Of a stretch of DNA of 64,000 bases, positions 61,563-64,000 are shown piece after piece (the first letter of the stretch is position 1; each line of letters opens with the position of its first letter). Both the position numbers and the translations under genes were made by a program. The DNA is taken from positions 4,332,175 through 4,396,174 of the forward strand of contig VXAI01000028.1 in assembly GCA_013399305.1 (NCBI GenBank), written 5' to 3'. The notes below the pieces were generated by a model, which worked only from the letters and a program-made list of their open reading frames with translations, did no database searches and had not been told where the DNA came from. The DNA is from Rostratula benghalensis (lineage: Eukaryota; Chordata; Aves; Charadriiformes; Rostratulidae).

Positions 61563-62798
61563 GTACAGAAAAGAAAAAAGAACTGGATCTATTGCAAAGA
61601 GAGAGTTTATTTTTTAATAAAGGGGTGAATTTTGCTTTAAACATATCTTTTCACATCTTAGTTTGAACCCAAAGACAACAATTGCCAGCATAACTGCTTC
61701 CATTTATAGAAATAATTCAGGACTGTAGCTAGTGGGACTATAGTGATACTATGGCCTGTGAATACAGAATTAAGAGCCAGTGGAAGCAGTACAGACTTGT
61801 ATCATCTGATATGAAAATAGACTCTCTTCACTTGCACTCCTGGCCTTGGTTGTACATTTTGTCCCCTTTTAAAATTGATCGTGCCACTGTTGTGAATCAG
61901 TGCAGTCAGGGCAACGCTGTAGCATGAATGATAAAGATGAGCAGGGAAGCATAGTTGCCCTAGGGAATCCTGTGAAGTGTTCCAGTAAAGAGCCTACTGC
62001 ATAAAGGATTTAAGCTAATCTCACAATAGTTACCCTTTCTGAAGATTGGTAAAATACCTACCTTTCTTCAGTCATTCAAGTCCTCCCTTGATTTCCATGA
62101 CTTCTCATCAATGTTAAAAGAGTGACCCTGCCATGCCAGCACTGGTCTCTGCACTCTTGCCCCCATCCCTCCTGGTAGCATGAGCTTATAAGGGTCAGGA
62201 TTTCTTAAAAGATCCCTGACTTCTCTTTGACTGCTTAGAACTTCTGTCATCCTTGAACCCTGTCTGTGGGTGCAAAGACTGGATAGGCCTCGTTGGTGAA
62301 GCCTGAGGTATAGAAAGCATTGAGCCCCTTGGCCTTATCCGTACCAGATGTTGCGCCACAGGATGTCGTGTTCCAGGTACCCACATCACACATCTGCTTT
62401 CCTGAAGTTCAGGTCTATAGTCTGTTACTTGCCTTCCTTGTGTTGCTTGGGATTTTGAATTTTGCTATGTACTAGCATATGCCAAAAGTGCTTCTTATGT
62501 GTGTGGGCCAAAATGTTCAATTAAAACATTTTGAATATCAGTTACAAAGTTAGGGTTTCAATATAGAGTCCTTCCTATGCATCATGAAAAACAGGGACTG
62601 AGGAAAGAAAATTCAAGAATCTATCCCTAAAGAAGCATAGTAAACAGTGGTGTTGGTCAGCCAGCTTTAACTATAAAAAGACTTCCAGTCTTGCGGACCA
62701 AAAATCTCAAGACAACAGGTTATGAGATTTCAGGTTACATGGTTCAAGTTTAGAAGATTTCATCATCTTCAGGTCTGTAAGAGAACCCCAGCCCTAAT
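61563..62798. other. No feature recognised
   Basis: AT-rich unique DNA without recognised gene or repeat. Confidence 0.5.
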
Positions 62799-63030
62799 TT
62801 GGTCATGAAACCAAACCCCAAACCGCCGACAAAACCTAATTTAGATCTGGATCTAAACACCCACTTCCTTTTCCTCATTTCCAATCAAAACAGGTTTTAG
62901 TTTTGGTTGGTTTGAGTTCTTGGTGAGATCTCTTGTTGGTTATTGTTAACTTATTCTCCCATCACTATCTGTGATCTGAAAATAAAACCCCCAAAACCAA
63001 AAACCAAACCCCAAACCAATCCCCCCTCCT
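62799..63030. repeat. CCAAA/GGTTT low-complexity cluster
   Basis: Two patches rich in CCAAACCCCAAACC (about 62809-62840 and 62984-63028) lie on either side of a patch with the opposite strand bias, GGTTTTAGTTTTGGTTGGTT (62893-62912). The arrangement gives imperfect inverted complementarity. The C-runs near 62987, 63008 and 63020 put G-runs on the minus strand, but I count only three good runs, one short of a canonical G-quadruplex. Confidence 0.6.
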
Positions 63031-64000
63031 CTTCACAGGCCATATGTTTCTGTTAACGAAAACCATTGTCAACAAAGGAAAGTCTGGCAAAACAGTGGTG
63101 ATTTGCTACCCCTTGTTTTTATAGTAATTAATTATATTTGGTTTTGGTCCTAAATGAGATGTAAAAATTTCATAAATCAGGTGAACCTGTTGTTTTTATA
63201 ATTACATTTTATTGGATAAATGACAGTTTTTATTTAAGTGGGCATAGATTCTACCCAAATATTTTATATGGTTGTGTTGGCAGTCTGTTACAGATGTGTT
63301 CATTAAATCTGGCACACAGATAAGGATTAACAAGTCATACTTCCCTTAAAGTATTGTGACTTAAAAAGCAAACCTTGGACCAGCTAATGCATGTCAAACT
63401 TAAGGATCATATGCCTGTCATTTTGGGCATAAATCCTAATGACTTAGTTTAAAATAGTAGAAGAACTTGATAATCAATACAGAATTAGCTTTTTTATTAG
63501 CTTTCAGATTTATTTCTCCTTTGATGGTATATCCTTATTGAAATCTCTGAAGCTTTTATGATATATTAATAAAATGAATCAAAAGGTTTTTTTCTTTTTG
63601 AGCCTCAGACACAATTAGGTTACTTGGAAGGAGCTGGGAAAAAAGTAAACCAAGCCCAACTGAGAATCTGTCTCTGATCTTACTGCTGCCAAACACCTTT
63701 CTTTTCAGACTCGTATGTACTTAGACCACGAAATGAGAATGGTGCTTCCTGTGTCAAAAGCGTGACTGATGATATTCTTACTTGATGCCTAGTCTCAAAT
63801 GAGCTCCTGTAATGAACCTCTTCAGCAGTAAGCACCTCATTTCAGTCACATGGCATAGTGTTCATCTAGACCAATTCTTCAGATTAACCAGCTTGTCACT
63901 TGAACCATACAGGATGAAAAATGAAATATTCTACATTCAGAGCCAAGATTGTTGTTAAGTACTTGTGCTTTTTCTTCCTCTTTTTCATTTGTTCTTACAA
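63031..64000. other. No feature recognised
   Basis: AT-rich DNA to the end of the window, with T-rich patches near 63586-63600. No exon was recognised. Confidence 0.5.

Noticed and set aside
61292..61666. 124-codon plus-strand ORF
   Set aside because: Its middle is the translated microsatellite at 61505-61562; the rest is unrecognised.
1..64000. CRISPR arrays, operons, riboswitches, phage or plasmid systems
   Set aside because: Composition, LINE content and lack of gene density identify vertebrate nuclear DNA; no regularly spaced repeats or bacterial gene features occur.

Overview
This is a stretch of vertebrate nuclear DNA, most likely from a bird. The evidence is four CR1 LINE copies with the avian-type 3' end (the TCATAGAAT-like terminus followed by the GGAAGGGACC...CATCTAGTCCAACC block or its reverse complement), a low overall repeat load, and AT-rich sequence with few CpGs and no bacterial-style gene packing. 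A non-avian sauropsid cannot be fully excluded. I see no open reading frame that I recognise as a cellular protein. The many 60-150 codon frames are the number expected by chance in 64 kb of AT-rich DNA, and several fall on transposon relics.

Layout. 1-5.9 kb: unannotated DNA with one old palindromic repeat. 5.9-6.4 kb: truncated CR1, minus strand. 6.4-29.4 kb: mostly unique sequence with a 65-bp CR1 tail (13.0 kb), an eroded MIR/L2-like fragment (13.8 kb), a short GGAA microsatellite (22.3 kb), a candidate exon (27.1 kb), an old palindromic repeat (28.5 kb) and several perfect short inverted repeats. 29.45-29.70 kb: 3' end of a CR1, minus strand, with the last part of its reverse transcriptase ORF still open. 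37.9-38.6 kb: longer truncated CR1, plus strand. 40.1 kb: a much older CR1-type fragment. 46.9-59 kb: mostly unique, with a MIR-like relic (51.2 kb), a long near-perfect inverted repeat (53.6 kb), a relatively GC-rich island (54.6-55.0 kb), another old palindromic repeat (55.9 kb) and a second MIR/L2-like relic (58.0 kb). 59.68-59.80 kb: the best exon candidate of the window. 61-63 kb: simple and low-complexity repeats.

Reading as a whole: this looks like the inside of a very large intron, or a gene-poor interval next to a gene. The one piece of plausible gene structure is at 59676-59800 on the plus strand. It has a 3' splice site, 60 bases of 5' UTR with an in-frame stop, an ATG in good Kozak context, 21 open codons and a 5' splice site, as expected for the first coding exon of a gene whose remainder lies to the right of the window. 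I could not identify the protein. Weaker exon-like segments occur upstream on the same strand (27083-27162, 47236-47317, 54667-54747) and could be decoys. The most unusual non-exonic structure is the 65-bp hairpin at 53583-53647, which has the size and pairing of a miRNA precursor or a tiny MITE. No assembly, search or folding program was run; all repeat assignments are by eye against remembered consensus patterns.
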